This document shows, piece after piece, positions 24,585 to 33,567 of a stretch of DNA of 64,000 nucleotides. The notes beneath the pieces are model-generated. The model saw only the letters and a program-made list of their open reading frames with translations. It was not told the DNA's origin and did no database searches. Location: assembly GCA_964487605.1 (NCBI GenBank), contig CAZARU010000026.1, positions 1 through 64,000 on the forward strand, given 5' to 3'. The translations under genes and the position numbers were made by a program. This DNA comes from JAJDAH01 sp964487605 (GTDB lineage: Bacteria > Myxococcota_A > Polyangia > Polyangiales > Polyangiaceae). Numbering within the stretch: the stretch's first letter is position 1; each line of letters starts with the position of its first letter.

Positions 24585-26588
24585 TCACGGAGCGCCCGGG
24601 ACCGGCCAGGCGATCACCTTGTCGAGCACCGCCCGGCCCGACACCTCCAGGCCGAGCTGGACTCTACCTGCGTCGAGCGGGAGCGCCGGAGACGCCCAGT
24701 CCAGGCACTCCCCTGGGCCCGCCGGCCTGCGCCCACCCCACCGGTTGCCATCGGTCACGTGAGCCACGTCGAGGGGCTCTCCTTGCAGCGACACCCACCG
24801 GGTGACGACGAGGTGCGGACCGGCCGCGCGGATCGTCACGTCGACCTCCGCGCGCGCCCGTCCGCCCGGCGCAGACTCGAGCAGCAGCCCCTTCCCGTTC
24901 GAGTCGCACCGGGAGGAGAAGTGCACCGGGTAGCCGGCGCCGCCAGCGAGCGCCCGCAGGGGCCACTCGGCCTCGGCTTCCTGATCGAGCGTTTCCCGCG
25001 GCTCGTAAGGAGCGAGGTGCGGAGCCGCAGAGGGTGTTCCCGCGTCGTACAGGTAACGCCAAGCGGAGGGCCTTCCCAGCCGCTCCCACAGAAGGCGATC
25101 ACGAGCGTCGCCCCGCTCGCGCGCGACGACGACGGGCGACGTTCTCGTCGGGTCGTACCCGAGATTGAAGCCATGGTCCGTTCCAACGAAGACGAGCCCT
25201 GCGTGCACGCCGGCTTCGTCGAGGACGCGCTTCTCGAACATGGGCCGTCCCCCCTCGCGCGCGGCCAGCGCGACGTGCGAGGCGCTCGCGTGCAGAGCGA
25301 ATCCCGTCAGCGCTGCCGGGGCGCCGAGCCAGGCGGCGTGCCAGCGGCTCAACGCGAAGGCGACCAGCACGTGCTCGAGCGGGAGCGCTTCGGCGAACAT
25401 GCGCGCGCCGCCGCCCGGGTAGTTGCCGTCGAAGTAGAACGGGACGTACGCGAGCAGCAGGGCTGCGACTCCGAGCGTGATCGTCCGGATTCTCGCGCGA
25501 GCCCACCCCATCCACGCGGCCACCGGCAGGAGCGCCGCGAGTGGCTCCGCGTTCGCGACGTCGAGGACGTGGTGTCGCAGGCGGCGGAGCGTGGTCCCCA
25601 GCGCTTCCCACGGCCCGTACCCGTCGGGCAGGTAGGTCCGCACGAACTCGCCGTGCTCGTGGCGGCATCCGATGGAGGTACCGAATCCCCAGCCGAAGCA
25701 CCCGGGCGGGCCGTCTGCGAGCGCGTAGTAGGCGGCTTGCGGCGAGACGAGCGCTGATCCGGTGACGGACCGCTGGTACACCAGCAGCAGCAGCACCCCC
25801 GGTGCCAACCCCAGGGCGCCCAAGCCGAGGCGCCTCGCGGGCGTCGCCGTCCCGGTCGCCGTCAGAGCGCCCACGACGAGCACGGCGACGACTCCCGTCA
25901 CGGGGCGCGTCGCCAGGAGCCAGCCGCACGCCAGCCCCGCGCAGAGCGGGGCCCAGCGTCGCGCTGACCACGCGCCGATGAGCGCCGTCGAGAACAGCAG
26001 AGACGCGAGACCGTGGGACATCGTGTCGGCAGAGTGATAGCGGAGCGCCGCGCACGTCGCGGAGAGCGCTGCGGCGCCGAGGGCGACCTCCTCGCTCTCG
26101 GTCACGCGCTTCGCGAGTGTGAAGGTGGCCCACACCAGCGCGGCGCCGATCGTCGGTCCGACGAGCAGCGGGGCGCCGGCGAGGAAACCGAGGGCGAGCA
26201 CGGCGGGGTAGCCCGGTGGAAAGATGACGCCCATCGAGGCGCCGTCGGGGGTCGTCACCAGGAACCGACCGCGGAACGATCCCGACGGTTCGTCGAGGGG
26301 CATCGTGAACTGGCCGCCAGCCAGGGTCCGAGCTTCCAGCCAGTAGCTCGTCGCGTCGATGATGCGCGGTCCGCCGCCGAGGTAGTGGACGACCCAGCCC
26401 CACGAGGCGACGAACGCGGCGACGCACCACGCGATCAGGATCCAGGTCGCCCGACGCTCGACGGCGGCGCGCCATGCGGGCCGCATTCGCAGGGCGGCGC
26501 CTGCCGCGAGGAGCGCAGCGGCCGCGGCGAGCGCTCCCCACGCGACGCCGTCGGGCGGCGCCCCCACGTGATTCAGCGGCGCCGTCAC
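24585..26588 (-). CDS. Polytopic GT-C-like membrane glycosyltransferase
   Basis: 667 residues from GTG 26588, overlapping the upstream stop by four bases (GTGA). About ten hydrophobic segments fill residues 10-440, with the loop DATSYWLEARTLAGG and FPPGYPAVLALGFL, typical of the first extracytoplasmic loop and second helix of PMT/ArnT-type glycosyltransferases. These use a polyprenyl-phosphate sugar and act on the outer face of the inner membrane. A soluble C-terminal domain of about 220 residues follows. It pairs with the similar protein encoded upstream. Donor and acceptor are unknown. Confidence 0.82.
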   Translation of the reverse strand: MTAPLNHVGAPPDGVAWGALAAAAALLAAGAALRMRPAWRAAVERRATWILIAWCVAAFVASWGWVVHYLGGGPRIIDATSYWLEARTLAGGQFTMPLDEPSGSFRGRFLVTTPDGASMGVIFPPGYPAVLALGFLAGAPLLVGPTIGAALVWATFTLAKRVTESEEVALGAAALSATCAALRYHSADTMSHGLASLLFSTALIGAWSARRWAPLCAGLACGWLLATRPVTGVVAVLVVGALTATGTATPARRLGLGALGLAPGVLLLLVYQRSVTGSALVSPQAAYYALADGPPGCFGWGFGTSIGCRHEHGEFVRTYLPDGYGPWEALGTTLRRLRHHVLDVANAEPLAALLPVAAWMGWARARIRTITLGVAALLLAYVPFYFDGNYPGGGARMFAEALPLEHVLVAFALSRWHAAWLGAPAALTGFALHASASHVALAAREGGRPMFEKRVLDEAGVHAGLVFVGTDHGFNLGYDPTRTSPVVVARERGDARDRLLWERLGRPSAWRYLYDAGTPSAAPHLAPYEPRETLDQEAEAEWPLRALAGGAGYPVHFSSRCDSNGKGLLLESAPGGRARAEVDVTIRAAGPHLVVTRWVSLQGEPLDVAHVTDGNRWGGRRPAGPGECLDWASPALPLDAGRVQLGLEVSGRAVLDKVIAWPVPGAP

Positions 26589-28756
26589 TGCGGCTGCAGC
26601 GCCCACAGGTGGTGAAGAACGTGCTCGCCCGAGACGGCCTCCAGGCGGACGCGAATCGACGGCTTCACCCTCGTTCCTGGCACCACCACGGCCGGCTCCC
26701 TCCAGGCGTCGGAGGGTACGAGGTCGAGGTGTCCCACCTCGGCTCCGTCGATGACGATGCGTACGCGCGCCTTCTCGATGGGCGCGGTGCGGAACACGAG
26801 GGTCAGCTCCCGTCCCTCCGTCAACCGCCGCAAGTCGAAGGTCACGATCGTGTCGGGGGGAACGATCCGTCCCGCGTCCCACAGATCCCGGTCCGGCCTT
26901 GCCGGATGCGGGAGCCGCTTCATGGTCAAGAAGCCCACCGCTTTGCGGGAAAGGCCATAGTCGTGCTCACGCTCGCTGACGATGTCGGCGAAATCGACGG
27001 CGTCCATGACGATCTTGCCCGGGTGCGTCGCGGTCGGGCTCTCGCTGTCCTCCAGCGCCGTCCAGTCGGCGCGGTAGACGACCTTGGAGGGGCCGCCGCA
27101 GATAACGTTCCCGCGGACCGGGACCTCCGCGATGGGTTCGCCGAACCACAGGGGAAACGTCCCCCACCACGACGGATACAGCGCGAGCACGTCGGGTCGC
27201 TCGGTGCGCGGCATTCGCTCGAGGAGCTCGATGGCCGCCGGGACGCCCCATCGCGTCGCGCGCGCGAACGGCAGGCCCCGGTACCCACCGAGCCCGATGA
27301 TGTCGAGGGCCGGGAGGTCGGCGGCGTAGGGGATCGCCCCCGCGTCGCCCACGAGCACGCGCTTCGGCGTCGGCCTGAGGTGACGCAGAAGCCGCCCCGT
27401 CAGCACGTGCTGATCGCGGATGTTCCGCGCTGCGCGCCCGAAGAACCAGACCTGCTCGCGATAGCGCGGGACTTGCTGCCAAGCGTAGAGCGCGAACGCG
27501 CTCACCGCCAAGGCCGAACCCGCGAGCCCGAGCACGACGCCGCGGCGGCCGCGCGCCGGCGCCGTGCCGAGGGCGACACCGAGGCCGAGGGCGCTCGAGA
27601 GCACGAGCCAGGCGACCGCCGGCATCGTGTAACGCTCGTTCTGCCATCGCACCTGGCCGTTGAGGGCCACGACGAGGATCCAGAGCGCCGCGCTGCACCA
27701 CAAGAGGAGCGCGGGTCCCCGCGTGGCTCGGCGAAGGAGCGGCACGGCGGCGAGCGCCCACAGGAGCCAGCCGAATCCCGGAACCTCCGACAGGTGGTAG
27801 TGCGTCACCCGCATCACCTGGTAGCCGACGTGGAACTTCCAGGCGTCCCACACCGCGCGGGCCGTCAGGTGGGGATGATGCAGCTCCAGCTTCGCGACGG
27901 CGCCCGCCGCGGACAGGTCGCCGGTCAACAGGAGGTTCGCGCACGAGTGCGCGACGATGACCAGCGCTGCCGGGACGCTGGCGGCGACGAGTACCGCGAA
28001 CGCCGCGCGGCGGCCCCGCCGCCCGGCGGTGACCCAGGCGGCGCTGAGGGCGAACACCGCGACCACGACGACGGACTCGGGGCGCGTGGCGACGGTGAGC
28101 GCGAGCCAGAGCCCAAGGCTCGCCGCGCGCCATCCGACCCGCGCCTCGACGTCCGGGCCGCGCACGAGCGAGTCCCACGACAGGAACGCCGCCGCCCAGA
28201 GGGCCAGGTGGAGCGCGACCTCCATCCCACTCCAGAGCGACCACGACAGGGCCCCGACCGAGAGGAACGTCGGCGGCAAGACGAACGCGGTCCAGCTCGG
28301 AAGCGACGCGAAGAGGCGCCGTCCCGCCAGGAGCAGCGCGAACACCGAGACGCAGGCGACGATCGCCGCCCACACGGCGATCTGCATCTTGCGAAAGCCC
28401 AGCCAGTAGCCGAAGGCGAGCACGAACGGATACAGGAGGCTCGTTCCGCCGCTCGAGTAGCCGTTCCCCTCCGACCACTCGAAGGGGTGACCGCGCGCGG
28501 TGGCGCGCGCGAAGTCGAAGTGGATGAAGACGTCGTCGAGGGGCGCCGACCACTCGCCGAGGCGCTCGCCCGCGGCCGCCCGCGCGAACGCGTCGGGTTG
28601 GGCCTCGAGGGCCGAGTAGTGCGTCTGCAAATGGAGCGACGAGTAGAACCAGGTGGCGACCGCCAGCGTGCAGGCTCCCGCCCAGAGCGCGTAGAGCGCG
28701 GGCTGGAGGCGTGTCCACGCCGACGGTGGGTGAGCGGGATCCCTGGCAGGCGTCAT
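26585..28756 (-). CDS. Polytopic GT-C-like membrane glycosyltransferase
   Basis: 723 residues from ATG 28756. The open frame continues upstream, but that part is Arg-rich and unlike protein. An N-terminal helix is followed by a loop with PLDDVFIHFDFARATARGHP, the DD-containing motif of GT-C enzymes, then NGYSSGGTSLLYPFVLAFGY and eight to ten more membrane segments. The last 250 residues are soluble and beta-rich (VTFDLRRLTEGRELTLVF), perhaps a carbohydrate-binding module. Its stop overlaps the start of the second GT-C gene, so the two form an operon, probably acting on the same glycan. Confidence 0.85.
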   Translation of the reverse strand: MTPARDPAHPPSAWTRLQPALYALWAGACTLAVATWFYSSLHLQTHYSALEAQPDAFARAAAGERLGEWSAPLDDVFIHFDFARATARGHPFEWSEGNGYSSGGTSLLYPFVLAFGYWLGFRKMQIAVWAAIVACVSVFALLLAGRRLFASLPSWTAFVLPPTFLSVGALSWSLWSGMEVALHLALWAAAFLSWDSLVRGPDVEARVGWRAASLGLWLALTVATRPESVVVVAVFALSAAWVTAGRRGRRAAFAVLVAASVPAALVIVAHSCANLLLTGDLSAAGAVAKLELHHPHLTARAVWDAWKFHVGYQVMRVTHYHLSEVPGFGWLLWALAAVPLLRRATRGPALLLWCSAALWILVVALNGQVRWQNERYTMPAVAWLVLSSALGLGVALGTAPARGRRGVVLGLAGSALAVSAFALYAWQQVPRYREQVWFFGRAARNIRDQHVLTGRLLRHLRPTPKRVLVGDAGAIPYAADLPALDIIGLGGYRGLPFARATRWGVPAAIELLERMPRTERPDVLALYPSWWGTFPLWFGEPIAEVPVRGNVICGGPSKVVYRADWTALEDSESPTATHPGKIVMDAVDFADIVSEREHDYGLSRKAVGFLTMKRLPHPARPDRDLWDAGRIVPPDTIVTFDLRRLTEGRELTLVFRTAPIEKARVRIVIDGAEVGHLDLVPSDAWREPAVVVPGTRVKPSIRVRLEAVSGEHVLHHLWALQPQ

Positions 28757-28988
28757 GGGGCGGGTGTGGGACCCATTATCGGACGAGCCACCACCCGCCA
28801 ATCCAGCCGCTCCGCCGTGGATCACGATGCCTGCCCGACCGTCGAAACGCCCCCTCCGCCCCACGCACGGCCCCTTCACCGCGCGGACCCGTCGGCGCGG
28901 CCGCCGGATCGACCTGCGAAGACGCTTGCCGTACGTCCTGGGTGGCGCTCTACTACCGGCCCCTTCTGCCCTGGGTCCCCTCCCTTCA

Positions 28989-30560
28989 ATGCGCTGGTTC
29001 GTCGAGGTTTCCCACGTCGGCGACGCTGCCGAGCCCGAGAGGGTCTGCGTCGAAGCCAAAGCGTGGCAAGCCGCTCTTCAAGATGTCCGCGAGCGTTCCG
29101 GTGATTCCGGGGCACTCGCCTCGTTCTCCATAGAGCTGCTGGACGAAGGCTATCGGGCCGTCGATCCGAAGACGCGTCTCCGGTACGTCGTGCGCAGGGC
29201 GCCCGACGATACTCCGCTGTCCGCGCGACGGAGCGACGTCCCGCCCCGGCCAGAGCCGGCCGCTTCGCCGCGGTCCGCGTCCCCGCCGCGTCCGAGCCCC
29301 TCGACGGCGCCCCCGCGCCCCGATGCATCACCCGCCGCGCCGGGTGGCTCGGCGCGCCCGGCGGACGCTGGTGATGCGGGCCCAGCGGAAGCACCGCCTG
29401 CGCCCCGCACGCTCGTCCTCGAGCCCGAGCCCTCGGCCGAACCGCTGCCGTTGACGCGGCCTTCGTCGCGGCCCGCATCGTCGCCCGAGAAGCCCACGGC
29501 CAGGTCCCCAGCTGGCAAGATGCCGGAGTTCGAGCTCTTCAAGGAGCGCTCCGAAGACCCCACCGGGACGAACCCCCTCGTCTACCGCGAGCGCGCGTAC
29601 GCCGTGCAGCCGGGTTGCACGGACGCCGACGCGGAGGTGTTGCTCTGGATGCGCTTCAACGAGGTGTCGGGCGAGCTCGACGAGCGTCCGGCGGGGAAGT
29701 TCGTTCAGCTCGCCGTGTTCGACCACGCGTTCACCGACAAGCCGAAGCGACCTCCCATCGCGACCCTGGCCTGGAAGGACTGGCGCGGCGAACCGGTGGT
29801 GCAGTTTCCGCTGTCGGCGCGCCGGGCACGCGCGGCCGCTCCGGACGCGGCACCGACGGCGACGGTCGCCCCGGCGTCGGCCGGCGTCGAGCAGGCCGCT
29901 CCGGTCGTGTCGGCGGCCACGGCCGCAGGCGCACCCGCTCGACCCACGCCCGCGACCTCGGAGCCACCGCGCAAGGACTCGAGCGCGGCCATTCGCGCGG
30001 TCAAGCGCAGCGTGCCCCCGGGGCGGCGGCGCGCCGGCGACGATCTGATCGGTGAGCTGTTCGAAGCGATGCACGAGCTGCGCTTCGTCCCGGACGTGGT
30101 GGGTGGGTGCGAGTTCGTGGTGGCCGTGCTCGAGCAGACGCTGCCGTCGGAGGGGATGCTCGTCCACGTCTTCGACATCAACTCGCGCAACTTCGTGGTC
30201 GTCCGGGCTCGTGGTCCCGGTCACGCCGACGCCTTGCTGCACCGCACGCCGGATACCGACGCGTTCTTTCGCGCGTCGATGCGCCAGAGCCGGCCGAAGC
30301 AGTTCGACGCTGACCTGCCCGCGCACTACGCCAACGGCGCCTGGAAGGCCCTGGGAGTCAGCGTGAAGCGCGCGGCATTCGGACCGGCGGTTCAGGGTGG
30401 GCGCTATCTCGGCTTGATAGAGCTCGCGAATCCGGCGGGCGACGTCGCGCTGCACCCGAGCGAGATCAACGCCCTCGAGTACATCTGCGAGCAGTTCGCC
30501 GAGTTTCTGGCCGGGCGTCCCATCATCATCGACGCCGAAGCCGTCCTGCCCAAGAGCTGA
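28989..30560 (+). CDS. Regulatory protein with C-terminal GAF-like domain
   Basis: 523 residues from ATG 28989 (MRWFVEVSHVGD). The frame is open further upstream but rich in Arg/Pro and probably not translated. Residues 1-65 form a small folded domain, then come about 110 residues of Pro/Ala/Ser linker. A middle domain covers about 180-280 (KMPEFELFKERSEDPTG, YRERAYAVQPGC). A second linker leads to a GAF-like C-terminal domain at about 345-515 (DDLIGELFEAMHELRFV, GMLVHVFDINSRNFVVV, GRYLGLIELANPAG, ALEYICEQFAEFLAGR). No output domain is visible. It lies 79 bases before the histidine kinase and may act with it. Confidence 0.75.
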   Translation: MRWFVEVSHVGDAAEPERVCVEAKAWQAALQDVRERSGDSGALASFSIELLDEGYRAVDPKTRLRYVVRRAPDDTPLSARRSDVPPRPEPAASPRSASPPRPSPSTAPPRPDASPAAPGGSARPADAGDAGPAEAPPAPRTLVLEPEPSAEPLPLTRPSSRPASSPEKPTARSPAGKMPEFELFKERSEDPTGTNPLVYRERAYAVQPGCTDADAEVLLWMRFNEVSGELDERPAGKFVQLAVFDHAFTDKPKRPPIATLAWKDWRGEPVVQFPLSARRARAAAPDAAPTATVAPASAGVEQAAPVVSAATAAGAPARPTPATSEPPRKDSSAAIRAVKRSVPPGRRRAGDDLIGELFEAMHELRFVPDVVGGCEFVVAVLEQTLPSEGMLVHVFDINSRNFVVVRARGPGHADALLHRTPDTDAFFRASMRQSRPKQFDADLPAHYANGAWKALGVSVKRAAFGPAVQGGRYLGLIELANPAGDVALHPSEINALEYICEQFAEFLAGRPIIIDAEAVLPKS

Positions 30561-30639
30561 GCCCGACTCGGTAGCGGACCCCTCGGCGTCCCCGCGTTGG
30601 CCAGGGTGCCGCGACCCCCCTATCCTTCTGGTGCGCCTC

Positions 30640-32238
30640 ATGGCCGATCGGACCCGCCGCGAGCGGCTGCTCACGTTTCTGCTGCTTCCCGCAATCCTCG
30701 TCGCGGTGAGCTTCCTCGCGTGGTTCACGTTCCGGACGAGCTTTCAGCTCGAGAAGCTCCGTGAGCAGTCCGTCGTCGAAGCCACGCTGTCCCTCGCCAA
30801 CGAGAAGGCGGACCGCCTCGACAAGCTGATCATCGAGCAGGACAACGTCGTGGCTTCCGAGGCGGACGTCTCGCAGTACGAAGACCTGGCGAAGCGGTGG
30901 CTCAGGGTCGCCGCGCGTCAGACGCCCACCGTTCGAGCCGTCCTCGTCGTCAGCCTGCGCGCGCCCATGCGAGACGTCGTGGCCTTCGCATCGCGACGTC
31001 CGGGACCGGATGACGAGAAGTTCCGGCGCCTGCTGGTTCACCGCATGCTCGAGGAGATGGACCTCGAGAGAGTCCCGCGCGAGCAGCTTCGCCACTTGCA
31101 CGGCAGCTACGATGGCCAGAACTACCTGGTGAGCTACTGGCAGCGCCGTCACCGCGACGAACGCTTCCTCGTCGTCGCGTGGCAGGACGTGCCCAGGATC
31201 GTCCACGAGGTGATGCCGGCGCTCTACTCGGAGCGCGACACGGAGAGCCGGGTGAACGTCGTGGACGAAGACGGTCGCATCGTGTTCGGTCCGCCGCTTT
31301 CCGGGGGAGAGTTCACCGTCGGTCGGCCGTTCGAGACGACGCTCTACAAGTGGCGACTGAACGTCACGCTCACGTCGGCCGAGGCCCTCGCCGCGAGCGT
31401 CGAGCGTCGTCGCGTCCTCGAGATCGCCCTGGTGGGCGTCTCCGGCATCGTCGTCGTCGCCGGCATCCTGGTCGTCCTGATCGCGGCGTGGCGCGAACGC
31501 AAGCTGTCCGCCCTGAAGAGCGACTTCGTCGCCAACGTGTCCCACGAGCTGAAGACGCCGCTGTCGCTGGTCAGGATGTTCGGCGAGCTCCTCCAAAGTG
31601 GGCGCGCCGACACCGAAGAGAAGCGAAACCAGTACCTTCAGATCGTCGTGAGCGAGTCCGAGCGACTCGGCGCGCTGATCGAGAACGTGCTCGACTTCGC
31701 CAAGGTCGAGCGGGGCAAGGCGGGGTACGCGTTCGACGAAGGCGACGTCGGGGTCGTGGTCGCAAGGGCCGTCGAGGCCTGCCGTCCCCGCGCGGAGCGG
31801 GAGGGTGTTTCCGTGACCCTCGAGGTCGCCGGCGACATCCCCCCGGCGCTCCTCGACGAGAGAGCCATCGAGATCGCCGTCATCAATCTGGTGGACAACG
31901 GCATCAAGTACGCCGGTGCCGGGGCGACGGTTCGCGTGACCGTTGCGACGGCGGCGCAGCGGATCGAGATTCGCGTCGCCGACGACGGACCCGGCGTGCC
32001 GGCCGACGAGCGCAAGCGCATCTTCGAGCGCTTCGAGCGCGGCAAGGCGGCTCGAGGGCGTCAGGTCCGGGGAAGCGGCATCGGGCTCGCGCTGGTCAAG
32101 CACATCGCCGAGGCGCACGGGGGCGCGGCGTGGGTGGAGTCCGGCGAACCCTCGGGGGCACTCTTCGTGCTGACCCTCGCCGTACGCGTCGGGGAGCGCG
32201 GCGTCGTGGCGGCGCGCGTCCCGGAGCCGGCCAAGTGA
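30640..32238 (+). CDS. Membrane sensor histidine kinase
   Basis: 532 residues from ATG 30640; a GTG nine bases earlier, four bases after a TATCCT box, is the alternative. Two membrane helices at about 10-30 and 260-283 enclose a periplasmic sensor domain of about 230 residues. The HisKA domain has FVANVSHELKTPL (phospho-His302), and the ATP-binding domain shows NLVDNGIKYA (N box), DDGPGVP (G1) and GSGIGLALVKHIAEAHGG (G2). A complete class I kinase. No response regulator gene adjoins it. It is followed by a small tail-anchored protein whose GTG overlaps its stop. Confidence 0.92.
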   Translation: MADRTRRERLLTFLLLPAILVAVSFLAWFTFRTSFQLEKLREQSVVEATLSLANEKADRLDKLIIEQDNVVASEADVSQYEDLAKRWLRVAARQTPTVRAVLVVSLRAPMRDVVAFASRRPGPDDEKFRRLLVHRMLEEMDLERVPREQLRHLHGSYDGQNYLVSYWQRRHRDERFLVVAWQDVPRIVHEVMPALYSERDTESRVNVVDEDGRIVFGPPLSGGEFTVGRPFETTLYKWRLNVTLTSAEALAASVERRRVLEIALVGVSGIVVVAGILVVLIAAWRERKLSALKSDFVANVSHELKTPLSLVRMFGELLQSGRADTEEKRNQYLQIVVSESERLGALIENVLDFAKVERGKAGYAFDEGDVGVVVARAVEACRPRAEREGVSVTLEVAGDIPPALLDERAIEIAVINLVDNGIKYAGAGATVRVTVATAAQRIEIRVADDGPGVPADERKRIFERFERGKAARGRQVRGSGIGLALVKHIAEAHGGAAWVESGEPSGALFVLTLAVRVGERGVVAARVPEPAK

Positions 32239-32660
32239 AGGCGGGGAGCGCGGACGCGCCGCCCGGGGCCGAAGCGGAGCCCGCGACGGCGAGGGCCGAG
32301 ACCGAGGCCTCGGGCCGTGACACCGACGCTCCGGACACCGACAAGACGGTGCTCGACGTCTCGCGGCGCGCGCCTTCGAGCGTCCCGGGTGAGCGCCGCG
32401 ACTCCGGCGAGGACACGATGCTGTCGGCGCCGGTACCGGCCGAAGGAGAGGCCACCGTCCCCGAGGAGCGCTTCGTCCGGCTCGAGCGCGAGGTGCGGAG
32501 GCTGGCTGCTCGCGTCGACGCGCTCGAGGCCCGCCGACCCATCGAGATCCTGCCGGCGCGCGGAGAGGATGCTGCCGCGACACGGCCGCTGATGCTCTGG
32601 CTCGTCGCGCTGGCCATTCTCGTCGGGGTGTGGCTCGCCTTCGGCCCCGATCGCCCCTGA
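32235..32660 (+). CDS. Small tail-anchored membrane protein
   Basis: 141 residues, GTG start overlapping the kinase stop (GTGA), so it is translationally coupled. Residues 1-75 are acidic and Ala/Pro-rich. Then come a coiled-coil-like stretch (RFVRLEREVRRLAARVDALE) and one C-terminal membrane helix (LMLWLVALAILVGVWLAF). The bulk should lie in the cytosol. Coupling suggests an accessory or modulator of the histidine kinase; no family recognised. Confidence 0.7.
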   Translation: MKAGSADAPPGAEAEPATARAETEASGRDTDAPDTDKTVLDVSRRAPSSVPGERRDSGEDTMLSAPVPAEGEATVPEERFVRLEREVRRLAARVDALEARRPIEILPARGEDAAATRPLMLWLVALAILVGVWLAFGPDRP

Positions 32661-32772
32661 CGGGGCAGGCGCCCGCGAATCTGCACTCCGTCTCCGCGAG
32701 ATCCCCTCGCGGCCGCCACGCATGGAGGCCGTCGTCCGGCGTTGTGCCCCGACCCCGACCCGGAGGACGACC

Positions 32773-33567
32773 GTGAACGACGACGCGCAGCGTGGGCTCG
32801 AGCCGCAACCGTGGGCGAGGTGGCGTCGCCACTTCGAGCAGAACCGAGGCCGGGCGATGCCCGAGGACATCGAGGAGGGTGACGTCCCCCGCTCGGCGGT
32901 CCCGCTCCTTCGCCGGTCGCTGGCGGTCTTTCGCGTCGGGGAGACCGGCGAGGGGCGCATCGCAAGCGAGATCGCGCGCGCCGGCTTGCGGAGCGTCGAC
33001 GCCGACTACGTCCGTGCGTTCGAGCTCTTCATCGCGGAGGAGGGCAGGCATGCCGCCATCCTGGGCCGAGCCGTCCGGTCGCTCGGTGGTCTGCCGATGG
33101 GGTCCCACTGGACGGCCGCGGCGTTCCGTCGTGTGCGCCGCGCAGGAGGCGTGCGCTTCGAGCTGCTCACGCTGCTCGTGGCCGAGATCGTCGGACTCGC
33201 GTTCTACTCGACGCTGGCGAGCGCGCTGTCCGAGAAGAGCGGCCTCGGCGCAGCCCTGGCGGAGATGAGCGCCGACGAGCGCGCGCACCTGGCCTTTCAC
33301 GTGGACCTGTTCCGCGCCGAGATCTCGACGCTCGGGTCGCGCGCGGCCTTTGCGACGCTCTTCGTCGCCCTCTCGGGTGCTGCAGGCGTCGTCGCCTTCG
33401 CAGACCATGGCCGTGCGCTGCGCGCTGCTGGTGGGAGCCCACTCGGCGCAGCGCGCCGCTACGCCGGCCTCGCGAGTGCGTCGCTTCGCGACGTGGTCGT
33501 GTCACGCGCGCCGTGCGGCGGCGGCGCCTTGAGCCGGTCCGGGGCGTCTGCTAGCCGTGTCGCGTGA
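32773..33567 (+). CDS. Ferritin-like di-iron protein
   Basis: 264 residues from GTG 32773, chosen for the GGAGGA sequence just upstream; an in-frame ATG at 32722 would add 17 residues. Helical protein with ligands of the ferritin-like type: FIAEEGRHAAIL (E-x-x-H) and EMSADERAHLAFH (E-x-x-H with Asp) in two helix pairs. This suggests an oxidoreductase- or iron-type carboxylate-bridged di-iron centre. The C-terminal 70 residues are less helical, with a hydrophobic stretch (FATLFVALSGAAGVVAF). The stop overlaps the egtB GTG, so the two are coupled. Substrate unknown. Confidence 0.8.
   Translation: MNDDAQRGLEPQPWARWRRHFEQNRGRAMPEDIEEGDVPRSAVPLLRRSLAVFRVGETGEGRIASEIARAGLRSVDADYVRAFELFIAEEGRHAAILGRAVRSLGGLPMGSHWTAAAFRRVRRAGGVRFELLTLLVAEIVGLAFYSTLASALSEKSGLGAALAEMSADERAHLAFHVDLFRAEISTLGSRAAFATLFVALSGAAGVVAFADHGRALRAAGGSPLGAARRYAGLASASLRDVVVSRAPCGGGALSRSGASASRVA

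Noticed and set aside
26474..29104. An 876-codon plus-strand frame across the GT-C genes
   Set aside because: Arg/Glu-rich without motifs; the opposite strand has membrane helices and the DD loop.
30526..33408. A 960-codon frame on the minus strand
   Set aside because: Antisense to the histidine kinase and ferritin-like genes, which have full family motifs; the translation has none.
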